NCBI RefSeq assembly: GCF_918698005.1
Contig: NZ_CAKKLJ010000001.1
Coordinates: 496,001 to 560,000 of the forward strand
From: Microbacterium sp. Bi121
Lineage (GTDB): Bacteria; Actinomycetota; Actinomycetes; Actinomycetales; Microbacteriaceae
DNA length: 64,000 nucleotides
Direction: 5' to 3'
The translations under genes were made by a program, and so were the position numbers. The notes beneath the pieces are model-generated. The model was not told the origin of the DNA, searched no databases, and saw nothing but the letters and a program-made list of their open reading frames with translations. Below, in pieces: positions 33,468 through 41,465 of the stretch. Positions within the stretch are counted from its first letter, which is position 1. Each line of letters opens with the position of its first letter.

Positions 33468-34247
33468 TCAGCGGACGAGGTAGCCGCCGTCGACGACGAG
33501 GGTGTGGCCGTTGACGTAGTTGGACGCGGGGCTGGATAGGAAGACGACGGCGCCCATGAGGTCGGCCGGATCGCCCCATCGACCGGCGGGCACATGATCG
33601 ATGATGCGTGCGTTCGCCGCCTCGTCGGCACGGGTGCTCGTCGTCAGCGGAGTGGCGAAGTACCCGGGCGCGATGGCATTGACCTGGATGCCGAAGGGCC
33701 CGAGTTCGTCGGCGTAGGCCTTCGTGAACCCGACGACGCCGGCCTTGCTCGCCGCGTATGCCGGCGACTGCCGCCCGCCCAGGAACGAGAAGAGGGATGC
33801 GATGTTGACGATCTTGCCGGAGCCCTGCTCCATGAAGGTGCGGGCCGCGGCCTCGGCGAACTCGAACGTCGCGGTGAGGTTGACCTGGATCATCGGGTCC
33901 CACTTGTCCCGTCCGAACTCGCGTACATCGTCGCTGAGCAGGTTGATGCCGGCGGAGTTCACGAGGATGTCGAGGCCGCCGAGTGCCTGCCCGCACTGAT
34001 CGACCATGCGCTGCGGCGCACCGCGCTCCGTGACGTCGACCTGCGCGAACTCGTAACGGCGGCCCGTCTCCTCGACCAGTCGACGGGTGGTGCCGTCGTC
34101 GTCGGCGAGCGACGGCACGAACACATCGGCTCCTGCCTTCGCCAGCGCGAGCGAGAACGCCCTGCCGAGACCGCCGTTGCCGCCGGTGACCATGGCGCGC
34201 TTGCCCTCGAGAGAGAACAGCGCCGTGCTGAAGTCCGTGATCTCCAT
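33468..34247 (-). CDS. SDR family oxidoreductase (gluconate 5-dehydrogenase-like)
   Basis: A 259-residue SDR. TGGNGGLGRAFS at about 20-30, NSAGIN, Ser in IVNIASLFSFLGG, YAASKAG and the C-terminal VVDGGYLVR. The start at 34247, with GGAAGG upstream, leaves one base after the aldehyde dehydrogenase stop, so the genes are coupled; the open frame continues 14 codons further up. Probably interconverts a sugar acid or polyol and its keto form in this pathway; substrate unknown. Confidence 0.88.
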   Translation of the reverse strand: MEITDFSTALFSLEGKRAMVTGGNGGLGRAFSLALAKAGADVFVPSLADDDGTTRRLVEETGRRYEFAQVDVTERGAPQRMVDQCGQALGGLDILVNSAGINLLSDDVREFGRDKWDPMIQVNLTATFEFAEAAARTFMEQGSGKIVNIASLFSFLGGRQSPAYAASKAGVVGFTKAYADELGPFGIQVNAIAPGYFATPLTTSTRADEAANARIIDHVPAGRWGDPADLMGAVVFLSSPASNYVNGHTLVVDGGYLVR

Positions 34248-34248
34248 T

Positions 34249-35739
34249 TCACGCCTTCCGTGATGCGAACGGGTCGGCGATGCCGACATAGGTGGTCTCG
34301 AGATACTCGTGGATGCCCTCGAATCCGCCCTCGCGGCCGACGCCGGACTGCTTCACGCCGCCGAACGGTGCGGCGGGGTTCGACACCACGCCGGCGTTGA
34401 GTCCGAACATGCCCGTCTCGAGCTCTTCGGCCAGACGCAGTCCGCGATCGAGGTCACGGGTGTAAGCGAAGCACACCAGACCGAACTCCGTGGCGTTGGC
34501 CAGACGGATCGCCTGCTCCTCGGTGGAGAAGGTGATGATCGGTGCGACGGGGCCGAAGATCTCCTCGCCGAGGATCGCTGCGTCATCCGGCACTTCGACG
34601 AGCACGGTCGGCTCGTAGAAGTAGCCGGGGCCAGGGATCGCGTTTCCGCCGACGGCGACGCGAGCGCCGCCCGCGACGGCATCCTTCACGAGCTCCGCGA
34701 CCTTGTCGCGTGTGGCCGCGTCGACGAGCGGACCCATGGTCGAGTCCGGCTCGGTGCCCCGCGCCGGCACGAACGCGGCGATGCGGGCGGTGAACTTCTC
34801 GGTGAACTCGTCCGCGACCGACTCGTGCACGATGAAACGATTCGCGGCGACGCAGGCCTCGCCGCCGTTGCGCATCTTCGCCGCAACGGCGCCCTCGACC
34901 GCCGCGTCGATGTCGGCGTCTTCGAACACGAGAAACGGCGCGTTGCCGCCGAGCTCCATCGAGACGCGCAGCACCTGCTCGGCCGAGTCGGCGATGAGGC
35001 GTCGGCCGACTTCGGTCGATCCGGTGAACGACAGCTTGCGCAGGCGCTGATCCTTGATCAGCGGCCCCGTGACGGCGCCGGCCCGGCTGGTGGGAATGAT
35101 GTTGAGCACGCCCTTCGGAAGGCCGGCCTCCTCCAGGGCCTGCGTCAGCAGCAGAGCGGTCAGCGGCGTCAGTGCCGCAGGCTTGAGCACCATCGTGCAC
35201 CCGGCGGCGATCGCCGGCGCGATCTTGCGGGTGGCCATCGCCAACGGGAAGTTCCACGGGGTGATGAACAGGCAGGGCCCAACGGGCCGCTGCACCACGA
35301 CGAGACGATTGCGTCCGTCCGGAGCTGTGGCGTACCGACCGGAGATGCGCGGAGCTTCTTCGCTGAACCAGCGCAGGAACTCAGCGCCGTAGGCGACCTC
35401 CGCGCGCGCTTCGGCGAGCGGCTTGCCCATCTCGAGCGTCATCGCGAGGGCGAAGTCCTCGGCGCGCTCGGTCACGAGCTCGAACGCACGGCGGAGTATC
35501 TCGGCACGCTCGCGCGGGGCGGTGCGGCCCCACGCCTTCTGGGCGGCGTGCGCGGCGGCGAGCGCGGCATCCCCGTCTTCGACCGTCGCGTCGGCGACCT
35601 GCGCGAGCACCTCACCCGTCGACGGATCGTGCACGTCGAAGCGCAGGCCGCTCGAGGCGGGACGCCATTCGCCGTCGACGTACAGGTCGACGGGCACCCG
35701 CTCGAGCAGGGCGGTCTCGTCGGAAGCGGTCACGGTCAT
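34249..35739 (-). CDS. NAD(P)-dependent succinate-semialdehyde dehydrogenase-type ALDH
   Basis: A 496-residue aldehyde dehydrogenase. Conserved elements: FITPWNFPLAMATRKIAPAI, the FTGSTEVGRRLI nucleotide region, the general base Glu in MELGGNAP, the catalytic Cys in NGGEACVAANRF, and EEIFGPVAPI near the end. Closest in pattern to the GabD/succinate-semialdehyde subfamily, but that family is broad and the operon suggests another semialdehyde. It overlaps the dehydrogenase upstream by four bases (ATGA). Confidence 0.88.
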   Translation of the reverse strand: MTVTASDETALLERVPVDLYVDGEWRPASSGLRFDVHDPSTGEVLAQVADATVEDGDAALAAAHAAQKAWGRTAPRERAEILRRAFELVTERAEDFALAMTLEMGKPLAEARAEVAYGAEFLRWFSEEAPRISGRYATAPDGRNRLVVVQRPVGPCLFITPWNFPLAMATRKIAPAIAAGCTMVLKPAALTPLTALLLTQALEEAGLPKGVLNIIPTSRAGAVTGPLIKDQRLRKLSFTGSTEVGRRLIADSAEQVLRVSMELGGNAPFLVFEDADIDAAVEGAVAAKMRNGGEACVAANRFIVHESVADEFTEKFTARIAAFVPARGTEPDSTMGPLVDAATRDKVAELVKDAVAGGARVAVGGNAIPGPGYFYEPTVLVEVPDDAAILGEEIFGPVAPIITFSTEEQAIRLANATEFGLVCFAYTRDLDRGLRLAEELETGMFGLNAGVVSNPAAPFGGVKQSGVGREGGFEGIHEYLETTYVGIADPFASRKA

Positions 35740-36668
35740 CGTGCGAACTCCTCAGTCGGCGTGCGACGCAGTGGGGCGCCGACGAGGTCTTCGTACAGCT
35801 TGAAGGGTGTCATCTCGCCGGCGCGGTCTCCGAACAGCGCCTTCGCACGACGGAACTGCTGTTCGACGAGCGCGGAGAGCTCGACGGGGATGCCGACCGA
35901 TCGAGCGAGATCCACCGAGAGGCCGAGGTCCTTGCAGGCCAGCACCAGAGCGAAGCCTTCGTCGTAGTCTCCACCGTCGAGGATCGATAGCACGTCGTTC
36001 TCGAGGAAGTTGCTGTTCGCCGGGCTGGCGATCAGCGAACGCCGCAGCACTTCGAGATCGACGCCGGCCTTGACACCGACAGACAGTACCTCAGCAGTCG
36101 CGATGAGGTGATTGAACCAGAGCTGGTTGATCATGAGCTTCACCGCGTAGCCCGCACCGTGTCCGCCGACGTGCAGTACCCGATCGGCGTCGCCCATGGC
36201 GTGGAACACGGGAAGCAGCCGATCGACATCTGCCGCGTTGCCGCCGATGAAGATCTGCAGCGTGCCGTTCGAAGCGCCGACGGACATGCCGCTGACCGGC
36301 GCGTCGAGGATGCGCAGTCCACGGTCGGCGTAATCCGTGCGCACCGCGTCTGCGACTTCGGGCACCGATGTGGACATGTCGATCCACGTGCCGCCATCGG
36401 CGATTCCGGCGAGGATGCCGTCGGCACCGTGCAGTGCGTCACCGACGTGCCGTGGCGTGGGGAGCATCGTGATCACCAGGTCGCTGTTCGCCGCGACCGC
36501 GGCCGCGGAGTCCGCCCAACGGGCGCCACCGGCGACGAGCTCGGCTGCGGCTTCTCGGCGCAGGTCGGTGACGACGAGCGGGAAACCGGCCGCCTGGAGG
36601 TTGCGGGTCATCCCGCTGCCCATGTTGCCCAGGCCGACGAAGCCGACGGTGGGGAGGGAGTCAGTCAT
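35736..36668 (-). CDS. 3-hydroxyisobutyrate dehydrogenase-like NAD-binding protein
   Basis: A 310-residue beta-hydroxyacid dehydrogenase. GFVGLGNMGSGMTRNLQ is the Rossmann motif, APVSGMSVGASNGTLQIF the substrate motif, and GHGAGYAVKLMINQL carries the catalytic Lys. C-terminal helical domain present (CKDLGLSVDLARSVGIP). It oxidises a beta-hydroxy acid to a semialdehyde, which fits the aldehyde dehydrogenase encoded right after it. The family includes tartronate semialdehyde reductase and related enzymes. Confidence 0.9.
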   Translation of the reverse strand: MTDSLPTVGFVGLGNMGSGMTRNLQAAGFPLVVTDLRREAAAELVAGGARWADSAAAVAANSDLVITMLPTPRHVGDALHGADGILAGIADGGTWIDMSTSVPEVADAVRTDYADRGLRILDAPVSGMSVGASNGTLQIFIGGNAADVDRLLPVFHAMGDADRVLHVGGHGAGYAVKLMINQLWFNHLIATAEVLSVGVKAGVDLEVLRRSLIASPANSNFLENDVLSILDGGDYDEGFALVLACKDLGLSVDLARSVGIPVELSALVEQQFRRAKALFGDRAGEMTPFKLYEDLVGAPLRRTPTEEFAR

Positions 36669-36687
36669 CAGGATCCGTTCTCGTCGA

Positions 36688-37197
36688 TCAGTCAGTAGGG
36701 GCCGTGTAGAAGGGGTTGCGCGGTTCGTTGCGGGCGGCCAGCACGTCGTCCAGCGCGGGCAGCTGCTCGACGCCGTTGCGCAGGGCGGTGCGGGTGGCCT
36801 CTCGGTTGTTGCGGTACACGGCGTCAGCGTCGTCGGCGCCGGGGTTCACCCAGACTGCCGCGATGATCACGTCGGAGTCCGCCTCTTCGGGGCTGATGAC
36901 GCCGTCGGCGACGGCGTCGGCGACTCCCGCGGCGACGCCTGCCTGCGCCGGACCCCAGATCAACAGGCCGTGCTCGTCGGACTCGGGAGCAGCCTTCGTG
37001 ATGAACAGCGTGAGCGGCTTCACGGGGAGCGAGGGCTGCAGGACGGCGACGAACGGGACATGGCCCGCGCTCGGCGTGCCGAGTGCTGTGGCCCAGGCGA
37101 TGCCGGCTGGGCCGGAGCGCGGCCCGGCGACGGTGTTGATGTGGGCGGCGTTGACGCCTTCTCCCACGAAGCTCTCGCCGATGCGTGGATCGGTCAT
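36688..37197 (-). CDS. fae: Formaldehyde-activating enzyme (Fae) homologue
   Basis: A 169-residue protein. IGESFVGEGVNAAHINTVAGP (Fae start; the His in AAHI corresponds to the catalytic His of Fae), GPAGIAWATALGTPSAGH, SLPVKPLTLFITKAA, GPAQAGVAAGVADAVADG and VIIAAVWVNPGADD all follow the Fae pattern in order. Fae joins formaldehyde to tetrahydromethanopterin in methylotrophs; actinobacteria of this group are not known to make that cofactor, so the role may differ. First gene of the operon, start at 37197, divergent from an IclR regulator. The C-terminus is extended by about 10 residues. Confidence 0.88.
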   Translation of the reverse strand: MTDPRIGESFVGEGVNAAHINTVAGPRSGPAGIAWATALGTPSAGHVPFVAVLQPSLPVKPLTLFITKAAPESDEHGLLIWGPAQAGVAAGVADAVADGVISPEEADSDVIIAAVWVNPGADDADAVYRNNREATRTALRNGVEQLPALDDVLAARNEPRNPFYTAPTD

Positions 37198-37304
37198 CGG
37201 AGTCCCCTCTCTCTGCATTGAGTCTGTGTGTCACCACGATAGGAACAACAGATGCCGATACGCCACTTGCAGATGCGCACATGGCAACTGTGTAGGGTGG
37301 GCGC
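37198..37304. promoter_or_regulatory. Divergent control region between fae operon and iclR-type gene
   Basis: The 107 bp between the starts holds TTGC-N13-GCAA (37267-37287), with GATGCGCAC in the middle, in the place where an IclR-type regulator would bind. It is only 18 bp from the regulator start. The motif is short; confidence is low. Confidence 0.35.
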
Positions 37305-38177
37305 ATGGAGAACGCAGAGAAGCTTCCACGACGGAACACGTCAGGCCTGGCCCGCGACATCGAGATCCTCGAGGCGCTCGGCAGCCCGGAAGCCGCGCCG
37401 GGTGGGCTCGGCGTCGTACGCGTCGCACAACTCACCGGACGCGACAAAGCTGTCGTGTCACGGTCGCTCGCGACCCTGTCGGAGGCCGGACTCGCAGAGC
37501 GCGACGAGAGCACCCTCGCCTACCGACTCGGATCGCGGCTGTACTCGATGGCAGCCCTGACGCTCGAGAGCCGGCTCGCGGCGAAGTCGCGTCCGATCCT
37601 GCGACGCATGGCCCAGCAGGCGCGCGAGACAACGCACCTGTGCGTTCTGCGCGGCGGGAACGTGCTCACGATCTCGAGCGAGATGAGCCCGCACGAGTTC
37701 CGCACCACCGGATGGGAAGGGGTGACGACAGCCGCGTGGCGCACACCATCCGGACGAGTCCTGCTGAGCGACTGGGACGATGAGTCGCTGGTGCGCTGGT
37801 ACGACGTGCACGGGCGCGATCAGGTCATCGTCGGCCCGGTGCCGTCGCACTCCGTCGGGTTCGCCGTGCTCCCGGCACCGCCCGAGGACAAAGCGCTGGT
37901 CTACGACCTTCCGTCGCTGCGCGCGGAGCTCGCCCGCATCGGCACTCGCGGCTACGCACTGCTCGACGAGGAGCTCGAACTCGGCGTCGTCGGCGCATCG
38001 GCACCCGTCCGCGACTACAGCGGCCGCATCATCGCGGCCCTGAACATCAGTGCTCCCAAGATCCGCATCAGTGATCGATTGGAAAGCCTCGCGCGCTACG
38101 TCAGTGCCGCAGCGGTCGAGTTGTCTGCACAGCTGGGGTTCGACCCCGATGCAGCGGTCGCAGAGAAGCCGGCCTGA
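37305..38177 (+). CDS. IclR family transcriptional regulator
   Basis: A 290-residue regulator. The winged-helix part (LARDIEILEALG, VVRVAQLTGRDKAVVSRSLATL) is followed by the IclR effector domain (ETTHLCVLRGGNVLTIS, RTPSGRVLLSDWDD, GAPVRDYSGRIIAALN pattern). It is divergent from the fae-first operon and is the obvious controller of it, sensing a pathway intermediate. Start is the ATG at 37305. Confidence 0.9.
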   Translation: MENAEKLPRRNTSGLARDIEILEALGSPEAAPGGLGVVRVAQLTGRDKAVVSRSLATLSEAGLAERDESTLAYRLGSRLYSMAALTLESRLAAKSRPILRRMAQQARETTHLCVLRGGNVLTISSEMSPHEFRTTGWEGVTTAAWRTPSGRVLLSDWDDESLVRWYDVHGRDQVIVGPVPSHSVGFAVLPAPPEDKALVYDLPSLRAELARIGTRGYALLDEELELGVVGASAPVRDYSGRIIAALNISAPKIRISDRLESLARYVSAAAVELSAQLGFDPDAAVAEKPA

Positions 38178-38249
38178 GTCGTCGGCTCGGGCATCACTCG
38201 GAGGCGTCTGCATCCACCGAACGTCCGACCCCGGTGCAATGATCGCTTC

Positions 38250-39773
38250 ATGAGGCTCTCCGAGCTCGTCGACACCACCCGCGAGGTCGCGGCCACCTCG
38301 TCGCGCCTGGCGAAGATCGATGCGCTGGCTCGATTGCTTCGGGATGCTGCGCCCGACGAGCTCCCGGTGATCGTCGGGTTGCTGCTCGCATCCCCTCGGC
38401 AGGGGCGGCTCGGGGTCGGATGGCGCGGCATTGCGGCACTGGAGATCACACACTCGACCGAGACGACGCTCACGATCAGCGATGTCGACCGGGCGCTGGA
38501 CGAGCTCGCTCACGCATCCGGCTCCGGCTCGGCCGCCCGGCGCACGGGCGCCCTCTCGGCACTCGCAAGCGCAGCCACAGCGGATGAGTGGGACTTCCTC
38601 GCCCGCGCCATGCTCGGCGAGCTCCGCACCGGCGCCCTCGGCGGTGTGCTGCTCGACGCGATCGCGAAGGCATCCGACCGTGCGCCGGCGACCGTCCGCC
38701 GGGCCGCGATGCTCTCCGGCGACCTGGGCGAGACCGCGCTCCTCGCCCTCACCGGAAGCGCGGCCGAGCTGGAGGAGGTCGGATTGCAGGTGGGCCGCCC
38801 GGTCCTCCCCATGCTCGCGGCCACCGCTGCGACACCGACGGCCGCGCTCGAGCTCACCGGCGAAGCATCCGTCGAATACAAGCTCGACGGCGCCCGTATC
38901 CAGGTGCACCGGCACGGCGACGAGGTCGGCGTCTACACCCGCAGCCTCGCCGACATCACCCACCGCGTGCCCGAGATCGTCGACATCGTGCGAGCCCTGC
39001 CCGCCCACGACCTCATCCTCGACGGCGAGACGCTCGCGCTCGACGAGGACGGCGGGCCGCGTCCGTTCCAAGAGACGATGTCGCGCTTCGGCGCCGACGT
39101 CGCGCGCACCATCGCCCTGCGCCCGTGGTTCTTCGACGCGCTGCACGTCGACGGTCGCGATCTGCTCGATGAGCCCCTGTCCACTCGCCTTGAGGAGCTC
39201 GACCGCGTCGCGGGCGAATGGCGGATGCCGGGCATCGTCACCGCCATTCCGTCCGCGGCGGAAGACCTCTCCCGCGAAGCACTCGCCGCCGGCCACGAGG
39301 GCGTGCTGGTCAAGGCCATCGGTTCGCCGTACTCCGCCGGGCGCCGCGGCAAGTCGTGGGTGAAGGTGAAACCCGTGCTCACGTACGACCTCGTGGTGCT
39401 CGCCGCCGAGTGGGGATCGGGGCGGAGGCGCGGCAAGCTCTCGAACCTGCACCTCGGCGCGCTCGACCCTGACGGCGAGTTCGGCGAAGCGGGCGGGTTC
39501 GTCATGGTCGGCAAGACCTTCAAGGGACTCACCGACGCCCTGCTGGACTGGCAGACCTCGACCTTCCCGTCGTACGAGACGTCGCGGTCCGCGCACGCGG
39601 TGCTCCTGCGCCCCGAGCTCGTCGTCGAGATCGCGATCGACGGCGTGCAGCGCTCGCCCCGCTATCCGGGCGGCATCGCCCTGCGCTTCGCCCGGGTCAA
39701 GGGCTATCGGCCGGACAAGACGGCGGCCGAGGCGGACGCGATCCAGACGCTGCGGGGGTTGCTGCGGGAGTGA
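38250..39773 (+). CDS. ATP-dependent DNA ligase
   Basis: A 507-residue ligase of the archaeal/LigB-like type. The adenylation motif I is EYKLDGARIQVHR (catalytic Lys at about 210), motif III LDGETLALDED, motif IIIa FFDALHVDG, motif IV HEGVLVKAI and motif V SWVKVKPV. The N-terminal DNA-binding domain and C-terminal OB domain are present, so it looks complete. Actinobacteria use the NAD-dependent LigA for replication; ATP-dependent copies serve repair. The gene stands alone. Confidence 0.93.
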   Translation: MRLSELVDTTREVAATSSRLAKIDALARLLRDAAPDELPVIVGLLLASPRQGRLGVGWRGIAALEITHSTETTLTISDVDRALDELAHASGSGSAARRTGALSALASAATADEWDFLARAMLGELRTGALGGVLLDAIAKASDRAPATVRRAAMLSGDLGETALLALTGSAAELEEVGLQVGRPVLPMLAATAATPTAALELTGEASVEYKLDGARIQVHRHGDEVGVYTRSLADITHRVPEIVDIVRALPAHDLILDGETLALDEDGGPRPFQETMSRFGADVARTIALRPWFFDALHVDGRDLLDEPLSTRLEELDRVAGEWRMPGIVTAIPSAAEDLSREALAAGHEGVLVKAIGSPYSAGRRGKSWVKVKPVLTYDLVVLAAEWGSGRRRGKLSNLHLGALDPDGEFGEAGGFVMVGKTFKGLTDALLDWQTSTFPSYETSRSAHAVLLRPELVVEIAIDGVQRSPRYPGGIALRFARVKGYRPDKTAAEADAIQTLRGLLRE

Positions 39774-39886
39774 GGTGATGCGTGCGTCCCTAACGCGACC
39801 CCGCCGACCTTGCAACCCCCTTCTCCTGTGCCTCTGGGCGGATGCACTGTCGTACGCACCAGCACCCGGACAGAAAGGCCACCGCC

Positions 39887-40369
39887 ATGAGCGACACCAC
39901 CGATGACCGAACCAAGGTCGCAGAGCTCGTCAAGAAGTTCCGCTTCGCGATGTTCGTCACGAACCACGACGGCACGCTCGTCGCCCACCCGCTGACCGTT
40001 CAGGAGGCTGAGTTCGACGGCGATCTGTGGTTCCTCGTCTCGAAGACCTCATCGCCCGTTCACGACCTCGCCGCGGACTCCCGCGCCAACGTTGCACTGA
40101 GTTCGAACGACGCATGGGTCTCGCTCTCCGGCACGGCACGGCTCGTCGAAGACCGCGACAAGATCGCAGAACTGTGGAACCCGATGGTCGATGCCTGGTT
40201 CCCGGAGGGGCCAGACGACCTCGACGTCGGCGTCCTGAAGTTCAGCGCAGACTCGGCCGAGTACTGGGACAGCCCCGGTGGAAAGATCGCGACAGCGTTC
40301 AGCTTCGTCAAGTCGAAGGTCACCGGCGAACGCTATGAGGGCGGGGAAAGCGGCAAAGTCGACCTCTGA
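39887..40369 (+). CDS. Pyridoxamine 5'-phosphate oxidase family (general stress protein-like)
   Basis: A 160-residue split-barrel flavin-binding protein: KFRFAMFVTNHDGTLVAHPLT, LWFLVSKTSSPVHDLAAD, and VSLSGTARLVED strands, ending with the EYWDSPGG and GKIATAFSFVKS pattern of general stress protein 26-type members. Binds FMN or F420-like cofactor; not the PdxH oxidase. The ATG at 39887 is chosen because residues upstream do not fit the family. Confidence 0.85.
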   Translation: MSDTTDDRTKVAELVKKFRFAMFVTNHDGTLVAHPLTVQEAEFDGDLWFLVSKTSSPVHDLAADSRANVALSSNDAWVSLSGTARLVEDRDKIAELWNPMVDAWFPEGPDDLDVGVLKFSADSAEYWDSPGGKIATAFSFVKSKVTGERYEGGESGKVDL

Positions 40370-40379
40370 GTTCGACTGT

Positions 40380-41309
40380 TCAGACCTCCCGTTGCGGTGA
40401 CACGGACGTCCTCCCGGGCGTCCGTGTCACCAGCATCCGTACGACGACACCGATCACGCCGATCACGAGCGCGACCACGGCCGGTTGCCACAGCACGGCG
40501 ACGGCCTGCGGGAACACCTGCGTGCCGGCCTCGGCCATCATTCCGAGGTCGCCGTCGAACACCCGCGACCCGAGCGCGTACATGATCGCCGTGAACAGCG
40601 CCGGCACGATCCAGACCGACAGCAGCCCGACGACCCACACGCCCAGCCGGCCGATCGGGCGCACGCCGCACCACGCGAGCGTCACGCCGACGATGACCGC
40701 GGGGAGCCAGCGCAGCACGTCCGCGATGAACTGCGGATACCCCATGTACGTCGTGAACGCCGTGATCGCAGTGCCGATCCAGTTCGCGAACGGCACCGCC
40801 GCCAGCACGATCCCCAGCGCGACCGGACCCACCGAGCGCCGCGAGGTCAGCCACAGCCCGAGCTGTGCGAGCAGGATGCCGGCGACGACTCCGCCCAGCA
40901 TCCCGCCGAAGTACAGCACCTCGCGGGCGCCCGCGGTGCCGTCCCACAGGCCGAGGCCCGCGCCGAGAACTGCGAACGCCTGGAGCGTGACGATCAGGTG
41001 CACGAGCAGCACTCCGAGCGCGGCGGGGCCGGGGCGGAGCATCCATCGCCGCCCCGCGAAACGCACCACGAGGCCCGCGACGACGCCGCCGAGCAGCAGC
41101 ATGACCCAGATGTTGATCGCGTAGTACTGACTGAGCGGCAGAAGCGAGAACGGCATGTCGTCGGGCAGGGTCTGCTCGTGCCACAGGTTCTGCAGCGGCA
41201 GGATGCCACCGCCCACCCACGATGGGAACAGCATCACGGCGGCGGCCCCAGCCCCGATCAGCAGGGACGGCCAGAATCGTCCGCGGACGGGTGGAGTCTC
41301 GGATTCCAT
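40380..41309 (-). CDS. Polytopic membrane protein (hypothetical)
   Basis: A 309-residue protein from the second start (MESETPPVRG at 41309; the open frame begins at 41348). It has about eight hydrophobic segments, for example LLIGAGAAAVMLFP, YAINIWVMLLLGGVVAGLVV and VGLLSVWIVPALFTAIMYAL, with short charged loops. No enzyme motif. Probably a small transporter or a sensor-associated integral membrane protein; convergent with the stress-protein gene, stops 10 bp apart. Confidence 0.75.
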   Translation of the reverse strand: MESETPPVRGRFWPSLLIGAGAAAVMLFPSWVGGGILPLQNLWHEQTLPDDMPFSLLPLSQYYAINIWVMLLLGGVVAGLVVRFAGRRWMLRPGPAALGVLLVHLIVTLQAFAVLGAGLGLWDGTAGAREVLYFGGMLGGVVAGILLAQLGLWLTSRRSVGPVALGIVLAAVPFANWIGTAITAFTTYMGYPQFIADVLRWLPAVIVGVTLAWCGVRPIGRLGVWVVGLLSVWIVPALFTAIMYALGSRVFDGDLGMMAEAGTQVFPQAVAVLWQPAVVALVIGVIGVVVRMLVTRTPGRTSVSPQREV

Positions 41310-41465
41310 TCGGCCAGCGTGCCAGATGACGGGCGGATGCCGGTGCACGCCGCGCTCGCGTCACTCGCTCTCGCGTCAGCCGCGCAATCGGGCCCGATGA
41401 TCGTCGGCGCGACCGCGAACCCCACACAAATGCTAAATGTCGGTGGCCCTCACGATACTGGAATC

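Noticed and set aside
37458..39815. 785-codon minus-strand open frame opposite the IclR and ligase genes
   Set aside because: Shadow of two well-supported genes in GC-rich DNA; no RBS, no domain.
40485..41465. Upstream extension of the DUF222/HNH frame
   Set aside because: It runs opposite the membrane-protein gene and is rich in Arg/His/Gln; the ATG at 41466 matches the family start.
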